From Oxalobacteraceae bacterium (lineage in GTDB: Bacteria > Pseudomonadota > Gammaproteobacteria > Burkholderiales > Burkholderiaceae_D): a stretch of 12,973 nt of DNA. A model generated the notes under the pieces. The model saw only the letters and a program-made list of their open reading frames with translations, did not search any database and was not told where the DNA came from. Both the position numbers and the translations under genes were made by a program. The DNA is taken from the NCBI GenBank assembly GCA_027485535.1, contig JAIXQV010000014.1, positions 1 through 12,973 on the forward strand. The letters run 5' to 3'. This document shows, one piece after another, positions 1-6,060 of this stretch; positions within the stretch are counted from its first letter, which is position 1; each line of letters opens with the position of its first letter.

Positions 1-166
1 GTAGCCACTGCTCGAGCATCTCCGCTGGCCGCGCATTCAGCGCCGGAAACGAGCCAACAATACCGGCCTTACATTGGGCAATCACAAGCGCCGGGCAACT
101 GGCGATAAACAAGGGTGCGCCAATTACGGGCAAACTCAGGTGCTGCAGGGCGGCGGGCAAGGCCAT
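1..166 (-). CDS. Nitronate monooxygenase (2-nitropropane dioxygenase family), N-terminal fragment
   Basis: Only the first 55 residues are inside the window; the gene continues past its left edge. The translation begins MALPAALQHLSLPVIGAP and continues with the segments LVIAQCKAGIVGSFPALNAR and EMLEQWL, which I recognise as the N-terminal strand and first loop of FMN-dependent nitronate monooxygenases (TIM barrel, NMO/2-nitropropane dioxygenase family). Family members oxidise alkyl nitronates to carbonyl compounds and nitrite, often as detoxification of propionate 3-nitronate; that role is inferred. The ATG at 166-164 is preceded by GGAG (177-174) at 7-base spacing, which fixes the start. This Shine-Dalgarno lies inside a small CGGAG-A-CTCCG palindrome, probably without consequence. 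The start is 32 bases from the stop of the upstream hypothetical gene, on the same strand, so co-transcription is possible. Catalytic residues lie outside the window. Confidence 0.87.
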   Translation of the reverse strand, partial: MALPAALQHLSLPVIGAPLFIASCPALVIAQCKAGIVGSFPALNARPAEMLEQWL

Positions 167-198
167 ACGGAGTCTCCGACATGGGGTTGTTTGCCCGA

Positions 199-1791
199 TT
201 ATAGGTCACTGTGTTTTTTAACTGACCGACTGCCCAATACGTCGAGCCAGCCCATGAACTGCGACATCCGCAATGCCAACTCGGTTGGCGACTCCGGCTC
301 AGACAGGCCCAGCATGAAATGCTCGAACAGCGAGCGTGTATCGTCATCCATCGCGCGCTGTGCCGCATGCCAGACCGTCGCGCGGCAGCCAGTGGCGGGC
401 ATGCCGGGCTCGGTGCCGATGAAACGGTAGGGCAATTTCTTGCGTTGCCATTCTTCGCGGGTCTGTTCTGCCGCTTGCTGCAACTTCAGCCAGTGTGCAG
501 GCACCGTCAGATGCCATGCGTGAGCGGCCGGATACATGTCGTCGTTTTCACGTGGGCTAAGAAATTGGATATCCCACTCGTTGATCGTGCATTGCGTGGG
601 CTCCAGCCGCAAGCCCGAACGCATGAAACGCTTACCGGCTTCGATACCCTTACGCGACTTGTCCGGTACGACCGACAGCACCGGCGAGATCCAAGCATGC
701 CCGAGCGTCGCGCCGACGGTCGGGAAGATCTGCATCGTGCCGAAGCTGCTGCGCCGGGCCAGTACCTCGGCCGCCCGGACAGAGATCCCACTGCCAGTCA
801 CGCTCGGCTGTCGTGACAGCACCTGTTCTATCTCTCGCTGCAACAGTGCGCGCTGCCCGGCGGACAGCGTCATTAGGTCGGCCATTGGTCCGAATAGCTT
901 GTGCACCAGCAACAGCTCGAGTAAGTCGCGCAACAGGCTTGCGCCGAGCGCCCCGTTGCCCGTTTTAGTCAGCACCGCCAGTGTATGAGACTCAACCATC
1001 AACTGACCTGCCTGCCAGATCACGCTGCTGGCAGGCAGCAGCGGATGAGCGGCCACCGTCATATCGGTTTTCACCAATGTGCCCGTCGCACGTGCAAGCG
1101 CGTTCGCTGCGTCGGTCAGTCCGGCCAATGTGATGCCACCGCGCGCATGCTGGCCGTGCAACGTCGCGAGCAGGTCACGCGTTTGCTGAGCTTGCACCGG
1201 TGTCAGCCGGCATTCTTGGGGAAGTGTGGCCTCGACACGAGTAGCGGTATCTATCGCTTCATCGAGTGCATGGTACAGACCGTTCGTGAACATCAGCGTG
1301 CGTTGCCTGCAGTGCGGCGGGCCATTCGCGAAGCCATGCTCAATGAGCATGAGATCATCGATGACCGATTCAACGACGACATGATCAAAGCGACCCGCCT
1401 TCAGCAGTTGCTGCAACTGACCAAGCTCGCTGGCAGTTAGTTCGGATAGATGCATCTGCAGCCGTTTCTGAAAGCAATCCAGGCTGTCGGCATCGTCCGG
1501 CAATCCGGGGCAGATCGAATTGAGCATCGACTCCATTGTCTGCATCAATAGTTCCGGCGGCTTGTGCGGGCCGAGCGGTTCATCGGCCAGACTGGCATGC
1601 ATCAGATGTCGCAGCGTCTGCGAGGTCTGCCATGCAGCGTCGAAATAATAGGTAGCTTTCGCATGCCACGGTGCGGCACCTACAGGTCGTGGTGAAGATC
1701 GCATCCTCGGTGGGTGCGCAATTCCCTGGCGCGGTTGCGCTGTCTGAGCGCGTATCGAGATGGAAGAGCGGGGTTTGACCAATCCGAGCAT
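199..1791 (-). CDS. Uncharacterised 530-residue protein, paralogue of the adjacent upstream gene (copy A)
   Basis: I do not recognise a family. The start ATG at 1791 has GAGG at 1802-1799, 7 bases away. Residues 1-45 are basic and rich in Ser, Pro, Arg and Gln, with no hydrophobic core, so no Sec signal peptide or membrane segment is apparent. After them comes ATYYFDA (46-52), shared with the neighbour, then a divergent, probably mostly helical stretch to about 285. From residue 287 the protein aligns without gaps to its neighbour. Shared motifs are LRDL (287-290), LGHAW (363-367), LSVVPDK (372-378), LEP with Cys401 (396-401), HAW (424-426), YRF-x-G (455-459), PGM-xx-TGCRA (462-471, Cys469), MDDD (481-484), PESPTEL (499-505) and QFM-x-WL (511-516). 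The conserved His, Cys and acidic residues suggest an enzyme, but this is inference. A disordered basic N-terminus before a folded body would also fit a secreted effector; nothing in the window shows a secretion system. Confidence 0.85.
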   Translation of the reverse strand: MLGLVKPRSSISIRAQTAQPRQGIAHPPRMRSSPRPVGAAPWHAKATYYFDAAWQTSQTLRHLMHASLADEPLGPHKPPELLMQTMESMLNSICPGLPDDADSLDCFQKRLQMHLSELTASELGQLQQLLKAGRFDHVVVESVIDDLMLIEHGFANGPPHCRQRTLMFTNGLYHALDEAIDTATRVEATLPQECRLTPVQAQQTRDLLATLHGQHARGGITLAGLTDAANALARATGTLVKTDMTVAAHPLLPASSVIWQAGQLMVESHTLAVLTKTGNGALGASLLRDLLELLLVHKLFGPMADLMTLSAGQRALLQREIEQVLSRQPSVTGSGISVRAAEVLARRSSFGTMQIFPTVGATLGHAWISPVLSVVPDKSRKGIEAGKRFMRSGLRLEPTQCTINEWDIQFLSPRENDDMYPAAHAWHLTVPAHWLKLQQAAEQTREEWQRKKLPYRFIGTEPGMPATGCRATVWHAAQRAMDDDTRSLFEHFMLGLSEPESPTELALRMSQFMGWLDVLGSRSVKKHSDL

Positions 1792-1872
1792 GGCATTTCC
1801 TCAGGTTTGAGAGCGCTTGTGTTCACAAGTACCGATGGCCAAGACCGAGCCATCGGCATCATCGCCAAGTCT

Positions 1873-3450
1873 TCAGTGACCGGCGTCGGCTGCAATGGAT
1901 GGCAGCCAGCTCATGAATTGGTTCATCCGCACGGCAAGCTCGGTCGGGGATTCTGGGTCGGCCAGTCCGGCATTGAAGTAGGCGAACAGTGCGCGCGCAT
2001 CATCATCCATGCCTTTTTCAATTGCCAGCAATACGCTTGCACGGCAACCCGTGCTGCGCATGCCTGGCGTGCTGCCGGTAAAGCGATAAGGCTTAGCTTG
2101 CGCTTTCCATTCGCTGGCCACCTCGGTGGCGGCTTCTTCAAGGCGTTCGCGGTCGACGGGAACCGTGATCTGCCAGGCGTGCTCGTCCGCGAAGAGTTTT
2201 GCGTTTTCATTCGCGTCTAGCCATCGGATCGGCCATTGCATCACATGGCAGTCGTCCGGCTCCAGTTGGAAGCCCGGATGCATGAAGCGTGTGCCGATGC
2301 CAAGCGGGGGCTTGGCCTTGTCCGGCACCACAGACAGCGATGAGCCGATCCACGCGTGGCCGAGCGCGACGCCGATGGTCGGCAGAACTTGCACCTTGCC
2401 CATCGTGCCGGCATGGGCGAGCACGCGCGCCGCAGACTGTTGCAGCAGCGCTCCGGGAGCCGCTGGCGGCGCAGACAGGATCTCGTTCATCGCCTTCTGT
2501 AGGCGAGTACGATCGGCAGAGCACAGTCGCGATGGGTGTGCGTTGTCGCCAAACATTTTGCGTGCGATAAGTAGCTCGATCAGATCGCGCAGCACTTCGG
2601 CAATCAGCTTGCCATCCGTGTCATCGGTCAATGCGCGGAAGGCCTTCAGATCGATAAGTAGTGATTCGTCTTTCCAGTCCAGCATGCTGCCGCGTTGCGT
2701 GAGTTTGGCGGAGCATCCGACACGTGGCGCCGGCGAAAGGCCGATCGCCTCAGACAGCCGCTGCGCAATCTCTACGAGATCCGTCATTGATTGCTCGGCG
2801 ACGGGCCAGCTTAATGCGGCGTCTAGCAGGCACTGACGCGCGGCACACGCTTCGGCAGCGCTGGGTGGTTTGCCTACCAAAGGGCGGCGCGCGATTGAGG
2901 CGGCGTGTTCGACCGCATCATCGAGCAGGTGATGCCAATCGGCCGGCAGTGTCGCGACATCCTGCAGCCGGCTGCTGATGAAGCCGAACTCGTCATAGAT
3001 GTCATGCTGCACGGCTGCCCGGTCAGTGACGCTGTCGTACCCGGCCGATTTCAGCGCGCTCGCCAGCGTCTTCAGTTCTTCCGGTTCCAATCCGGACAGG
3101 TGCATGTTCAGCAGCAACTCGAAGTAGGCCTGACTCTCGCTGTCCATGTGGCCCTGCGGACAAGTGGCTGCCACCAGCGTATTGACCGAATTGATCATCA
3201 ACTTCTGATCGGATTTACCGAGTACCTGACCGGGTTGCTGATGCGCGTTCAGCACGGTGCGCAGCGTCAGCGCCGAATGTGATGAAGCGTCGAAATAGTA
3301 GGTTGCGACTGAGGGCTGCGGCCAGTTATTTGCGCCATTCCTTGCGGGACGTTGGCTTAGCGTCGGTTGGCGAGCTGAACGGTTGCATGCGGGTCGCGCA
3401 TGCGTGACGGTATATGACCTGCCTGACGAGCGAGCGGTTAATCCAAGCAT
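1873..3450 (-). CDS. Uncharacterised 525-residue protein, paralogue of the adjacent downstream gene (copy B)
   Basis: No family recognised. The open frame extends upstream to an ATG at 3540, but I place the start at 3450. The ATG there has GGGAG at 7-base spacing, the protein then begins MLGL exactly like copy A, and conserved motifs fall at the same residue numbers in both proteins. The extra 30 codons would also run through an 18-base palindrome. Residues 1-48 are basic and Ser/Arg/Gln-rich, then ATYYFDA (49-55). Over residues 351-516 I counted about 83 identities in 166 positions with no gap to copy A. They include LGHAW (363-367), LSVVPDK (372-378), Cys401, HAW (424-426), YRF-x-G (455-459), TGCRA (467-471, Cys469), MDDD (481-484) and PESPTEL (499-505). 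The gene leads copy A by 81 bases on the same strand, so the pair probably arose by an old tandem duplication and may be co-transcribed. Function unknown. Confidence 0.85.
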   Translation of the reverse strand: MLGLTARSSGRSYTVTHARPACNRSARQPTLSQRPARNGANNWPQPSVATYYFDASSHSALTLRTVLNAHQQPGQVLGKSDQKLMINSVNTLVAATCPQGHMDSESQAYFELLLNMHLSGLEPEELKTLASALKSAGYDSVTDRAAVQHDIYDEFGFISSRLQDVATLPADWHHLLDDAVEHAASIARRPLVGKPPSAAEACAARQCLLDAALSWPVAEQSMTDLVEIAQRLSEAIGLSPAPRVGCSAKLTQRGSMLDWKDESLLIDLKAFRALTDDTDGKLIAEVLRDLIELLIARKMFGDNAHPSRLCSADRTRLQKAMNEILSAPPAAPGALLQQSAARVLAHAGTMGKVQVLPTIGVALGHAWIGSSLSVVPDKAKPPLGIGTRFMHPGFQLEPDDCHVMQWPIRWLDANENAKLFADEHAWQITVPVDRERLEEAATEVASEWKAQAKPYRFTGSTPGMRSTGCRASVLLAIEKGMDDDARALFAYFNAGLADPESPTELAVRMNQFMSWLPSIAADAGH

Positions 3451-3457
3451 GGTAAGT

Positions 3458-3462
3458 CTCCC
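3458..3462 (-). promoter_or_regulatory. Shine-Dalgarno GGGAG that fixes the start of copy B
   Basis: On the minus strand GGGAG is followed by 7 bases and the ATG at 3450-3448. It selects this start over the ATG 30 codons further upstream. The paralogous gene has GAGG at the same 7-base distance from its own MLGL start. Confidence 0.7.
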
Positions 3463-3481
3463 TGTGTTGTTGGTCGAACGA

Positions 3482-3499
3482 TTCATCGATATCGATGAA
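3482..3499. promoter_or_regulatory. Perfect 18-base palindrome, candidate operator upstream of the tandem unknown genes
   Basis: The sequence TTCATCGATATCGATGAA is its own reverse complement. Skipping one mismatched base on each side, a further CG pair continues the symmetry, giving CG-N-(18)-N-CG over 3479-3502. It lies 31 to 49 bases upstream of the chosen ATG of copy B, between that start and any promoter in the 182-base gap after the PaaK-like gene. This placement suits a repressor dimer site. A long perfect palindrome with no loop fits protein binding better than an RNA hairpin. The binding protein is unknown, and I see no convincing sigma-70 promoter, PIP box or hrp box next to it. A weak TTGACG lies further upstream at about 3562-3557 without a good -10. 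Confidence 0.4.
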
Positions 3500-3632
3500 C
3501 CGGATGCGGATACTGCACCCGGATGTTCAAGGGAGATCATTTGTGCGATTGATGCTCGTCAATCGTCGGCAAAACTTTGGGCGGTCAATCAGTTCATGCA
3601 GGCGCTGAGTTTAATCGCTGGCGGAAAATGCG

Positions 3633-4886
3633 CTATTGATAGCTACGCGCGTCCTCGATTACTTTGCCATCATTCGGCAAACTGCCAATGGCTTGCAGCT
3701 TCACATTGCCACGCAGCTTGGTGACATCGCGAATTGAGGCAATGATGGCCTCGACTTCGGACAGTGCCGCATCCGGATGATCAACCTCGCAGTGGAGGGT
3801 CATTTCATCATTCGCCATTTCGCCAGAAACGACCAAGCGTGCTTTTTTGACGATGGGGTGGCGCTTGGCGATATCCGCGATTTGCGAGGGATGCACGAAC
3901 ATGGCGCGCACTTTGGTAGTCTGATCGGCGCGCCCCATCCACCCTTTGATGCGGGTATTGGTGCGCCCGCACGGCGATGCGCCTGATAGAACAGCAGACA
4001 TATCGCCAGTAGCAAAGCGGATCAGCGGGTAATCCGGATTGAATGAGGTGATCACGATCTCACCAACCTCGCCATCGGCCACCGGATCACCCGTACCCGG
4101 CCGCACGATCTCGAGCAGCAGTGTCTCGTCGAGCAGCATGCCCGGATTCAGTTGGCCATCGGTTAGCGTTTCATAGGCGATGTTACCGATATCTGCCGAG
4201 CCATAGGTTTGCAGTACGAATGGCACGCCGTTTTCATTCAGCCATTGCCGCAATGAAGGCGGTAGTGCTTCTGCGCCCACCAAGGCCATTTTTACCGATG
4301 AGATATCGGCGCCCATCTCTTGCGCTTTTTCGATGATGATTTTCAAGAATGACGGTGTGCCAACATAAACCTTTGGCTTGAGTAGTTCCATCGCTTGCAC
4401 TTGCATCTCGGTCTGACCGATACCTGCGGGTATCACCGGGCAACCCAAGTGCGCCGCGCCGCCTTCCACCATCAAGCCGGCAGGGGTGAAGTGATAGGCA
4501 AAGCAGTTTTGAATCAGATCACCGCTGCGCACGCCCAGCGCATGCAAGGGGCGCGCATAGCGCCACCAGTCACCGCCACGACCCTCGGGATCAAAAATCG
4601 GACCGGGCGACATGAATATCCGAGATAACTTCGCGGTCGGCGTCGTGTTCAGACCGCCAAATGGGGGCGTCGCATGCTGCAAATCTTTGAGTGCCGATTT
4701 GCGTGTCACGGGTAATTGCGCCAGCGCCGCACGGTGGTTGATATCGCCCGCAGCAACGCCGCGCAAAATGTCTGCCCAACCCGGCGCCTGCATCGCACGC
4801 GTGATTAATGCAGGTAATGCGGACAATAGCGCTTGCTCACGCGCCGAAGGGTCGCGCGACTCCAGTGAATCGTAAAGATCAGCCAT
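3633..4886 (-). CDS. PaaK-like (phenylacetate-CoA ligase family) AMP-forming acid-CoA ligase
   Basis: A 417-residue adenylate-forming enzyme of the phenylacetate-CoA ligase type, expected in the cytoplasm and expected to convert a carboxylic acid, ATP and CoA to an acyl-CoA. Visible landmarks are: YVGTPSFL (174-181), QTYGSADIGN (226-235) in the place of the YG-x-TE motif, RFATGD (290-295), the hinge IKGWMGRADQTTKVRAMFVH (313-332), and LPNDGKVIEDAR (403-414). Lys408 in the last motif is a candidate catalytic lysine. The length fits PaaK-type enzymes of about 430 residues. The odd point is the phosphate-binding loop: where PaaK has an SSGTTG-type motif this protein has SPGPIFDPEGRG (93-104), keeping Ser and Gly but lacking the Thr pair. 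The substrate is unknown and phenylacetate should not be assumed. GGAG lies 5 bases before the ATG. It is last in the transporter block, 188 bases after the LivF-like gene. Confidence 0.85.
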   Translation of the reverse strand: MADLYDSLESRDPSAREQALLSALPALITRAMQAPGWADILRGVAAGDINHRAALAQLPVTRKSALKDLQHATPPFGGLNTTPTAKLSRIFMSPGPIFDPEGRGGDWWRYARPLHALGVRSGDLIQNCFAYHFTPAGLMVEGGAAHLGCPVIPAGIGQTEMQVQAMELLKPKVYVGTPSFLKIIIEKAQEMGADISSVKMALVGAEALPPSLRQWLNENGVPFVLQTYGSADIGNIAYETLTDGQLNPGMLLDETLLLEIVRPGTGDPVADGEVGEIVITSFNPDYPLIRFATGDMSAVLSGASPCGRTNTRIKGWMGRADQTTKVRAMFVHPSQIADIAKRHPIVKKARLVVSGEMANDEMTLHCEVDHPDAALSEVEAIIASIRDVTKLRGNVKLQAIGSLPNDGKVIEDARSYQ

Positions 4887-4995
4887 GATGTCTCCAAGAT
4901 ACGCGTCGGTAGTACCGCGCGGGTGATTTGCACCTATGAGGTTGGCGGCTACAACTGCGGCATAGCCGTCGAGCGCGGTTCGCAGCCACAGCGAT

Positions 4996-5058
4996 GTAGC
5001 GCCGGTATTAAAGCTCGCCTCTCAACGCTACGCTTGCAAAGCGCTGCGATCAAAGCGC
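4996..5058. repeat. Small direct and inverted repeats in the gap between LivF-like and PaaK-like genes
   Basis: The 188-base gap 4887-5074 holds no supported gene. It contains the direct repeat CAAAGCGC at 5037-5044 and 5051-5058. It also contains a 6-base inverted repeat, GTAGCG (4996-5001) and CGCTAC (5026-5031). No T-run follows a stem on the minus strand, so it is not a convincing terminator. It may be a degraded repeat or a spacer; confidence in any function is low. Confidence 0.3.
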
Positions 5059-5074
5059 CGCTATCGTTGTTAAC

Positions 5075-5884
5075 TCAGGCAAGCCAGCGCTTGCGGCGGC
5101 GATAAAACTTCATGTCGCGGAAGCTCTTGCGACCAGCGCCCGACATACCGAGATAAAACTCTTTCACATCTTCATTCGCGGCCAAACCGGCAGCTTCGCC
5201 TTCCATCACGACACGGCCGTTTTCAAGGATGTAGCCGAAGTCAGCGTAGCGCAGTGCCACCGTGGTGTTTTGTTCGGCGAGCAAGAAAGAGACCGTTTCA
5301 CGCTTGTTTAGGTCGCGCACGATCTCGAAAATTTCTTCAACAATTTGTGGCGCTAAACCCATGGAGGGCTCATCGAGCAAAATCATCGAGGGCTTGGCCA
5401 TCAGCGCACGGCCAATAGCGCACATCTGCTGTTCACCACCAGAGGTATAACCGGCTTGCGAGGTGCGACGCTGTTTCAGCCGCGGGAAGTAGTGATAGAC
5501 CCGCTCAAGCTCTTCTTTTAGCTGACCGCGCCCGAGATTGCGCGTGTACGCACCAGTCAACAGGTTTTCTTCGATCGTCAAATGGCCAAAGCAGTGACGA
5601 CCCTCCATCACTTGTGACAAACCGCGCTTGACCAAGGCATTCGGCGTGAGCTGATCGATGCGCTCACCGTTGAATTCAACGCTGCCTTTGGTCACATCAC
5701 CGCGCTCACCGCGCAGCAGTGTCGAGATGGATTTCAGTGTGGTCGATTTACCGGCGCCGTTTGCTCCCATCAGCGCCACGACTTTGCCGCGTGGTACAGA
5801 GAGCGAGACGCCTTTTAGCACCAAGATGACATGGTCATAAATCACCTCGATGTTATTAACGGTGAGGATGGCAGGAGTCGTCAT
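5075..5884 (-). CDS. livF: LivF-like ABC transporter ATPase of the HAAT (branched-chain type) family
   Basis: A 269-residue cytoplasmic ATP-binding subunit that would pair with the LivG-like ATPase to power import. Motifs from the chosen start: Walker A GANGAGKST (40-48), ABC signature TSGGEQQ (147-153, Thr replacing the usual Leu), Walker B ILLDEP (168-173) and the switch region LLAEQN (201-206). The Gln-Asn in place of a switch His is usual for LivF-type subunits. The C-terminal basic tail KSFRDMKFYRRRKRWLA extends beyond the standard LivF end. The frame is open further upstream to a TTG at 5953, but the 23 extra residues (beginning KCHPGAGRD) are translated from a genomic repeat hairpin, so I start at the ATG at 5884 (MTTPAILTVNN). 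No good Shine-Dalgarno precedes this ATG, so the start is less certain than for its neighbours. Confidence 0.9.
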   Translation of the reverse strand: MTTPAILTVNNIEVIYDHVILVLKGVSLSVPRGKVVALMGANGAGKSTTLKSISTLLRGERGDVTKGSVEFNGERIDQLTPNALVKRGLSQVMEGRHCFGHLTIEENLLTGAYTRNLGRGQLKEELERVYHYFPRLKQRRTSQAGYTSGGEQQMCAIGRALMAKPSMILLDEPSMGLAPQIVEEIFEIVRDLNKRETVSFLLAEQNTTVALRYADFGYILENGRVVMEGEAAGLAANEDVKEFYLGMSGAGRKSFRDMKFYRRRKRWLA

Positions 5885-5923
5885 GTCATTCGTTGTTTTG
5901 TATTCAGTGACATCATCAGTTAA

Positions 5924-5943
5924 ATCCCGGCCTGCGCCGGGAT
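5924..5943. repeat. GC-rich hairpin repeat unit 1
   Basis: ATCCCGGC-CTGC-GCCGGGAT has 8-base perfect arms and a 4-base loop, followed on the plus strand by GACA. It resembles the short dispersed palindromic elements whose accidental translation gives peptides such as HPGAGRD in many proteobacterial annotations. It lies upstream of the LivF-like gene. No T-run follows on the minus strand, so it is not an intrinsic terminator. Confidence 0.6.
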
Positions 5944-6022
5944 GACATTTCAAAGTCTGTCAACGCCATAAGTATCTTCACCACGCAGCCTGAAGATCAC
6001 AATCTATAGCTTCAGATTCTCA

Positions 6023-6050
6023 CTGGACCCCGGCTTGGGCTGGGGTCCAG
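6023..6050. repeat. GC-rich hairpin repeat unit 2
   Basis: CTGGACCCC (6023-6031) and GGGGTCCAG (6042-6050) form 9-base perfect arms around a 10-base centre that can pair partly further. The core (CCCGGCTTGGGCTGGG) resembles unit 1 about 80 bases away, and both fit a CCC-GGC-x-TG-x-G-C-x-GGG style. It begins 10 bases past the stop of the binding-protein gene, where an mRNA-stabilising or transcript-trimming hairpin would sit. No T-run follows on the minus strand. Confidence 0.6.
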
Positions 6051-6060
6051 CGTCTGGCGA

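Noticed and set aside
69..368. A minus-strand frame beginning MSETPYGLARR that overlaps the start of nitronate monooxygenase.
   Set aside because: It is an out-of-frame reading of the nitronate monooxygenase gene, whose own frame gives a family-typical N-terminus.
74..816. Plus-strand open frames opposite the nitronate monooxygenase start and copy A.
   Set aside because: They are antisense to better supported genes and show no recognisable domain; GC-rich codon bias commonly opens such frames.
199..3450. Possible relation of the paralogue pair to OspF/SpvC phosphothreonine lyases, from the layout H-[LI]-[ST]-V followed by a YRF strand and a GCRATV strand.
   Set aside because: The His that would align with the catalytic His of that family is Gln in copy B (HAWQITV), and the lysines of the active site are not evident. 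The likeness is too loose to use.
3451..3540. Thirty extra N-terminal codons of copy B from an upstream ATG at 3540.
   Set aside because: The internal ATG has a good Shine-Dalgarno and gives an N-terminus matching the paralogue; the extra stretch reads through the palindrome.
4923..5105. A 60-residue plus-strand frame in the gap between the LivF-like and PaaK-like genes.
   Set aside because: No ribosome binding site or recognisable composition, and it runs into the 3' end of the LivF-like gene on the other strand.
5924..6050. The GC-rich hairpins as intrinsic terminators.
   Set aside because: No T-run follows either stem on the minus strand; genes of the same block continue downstream.
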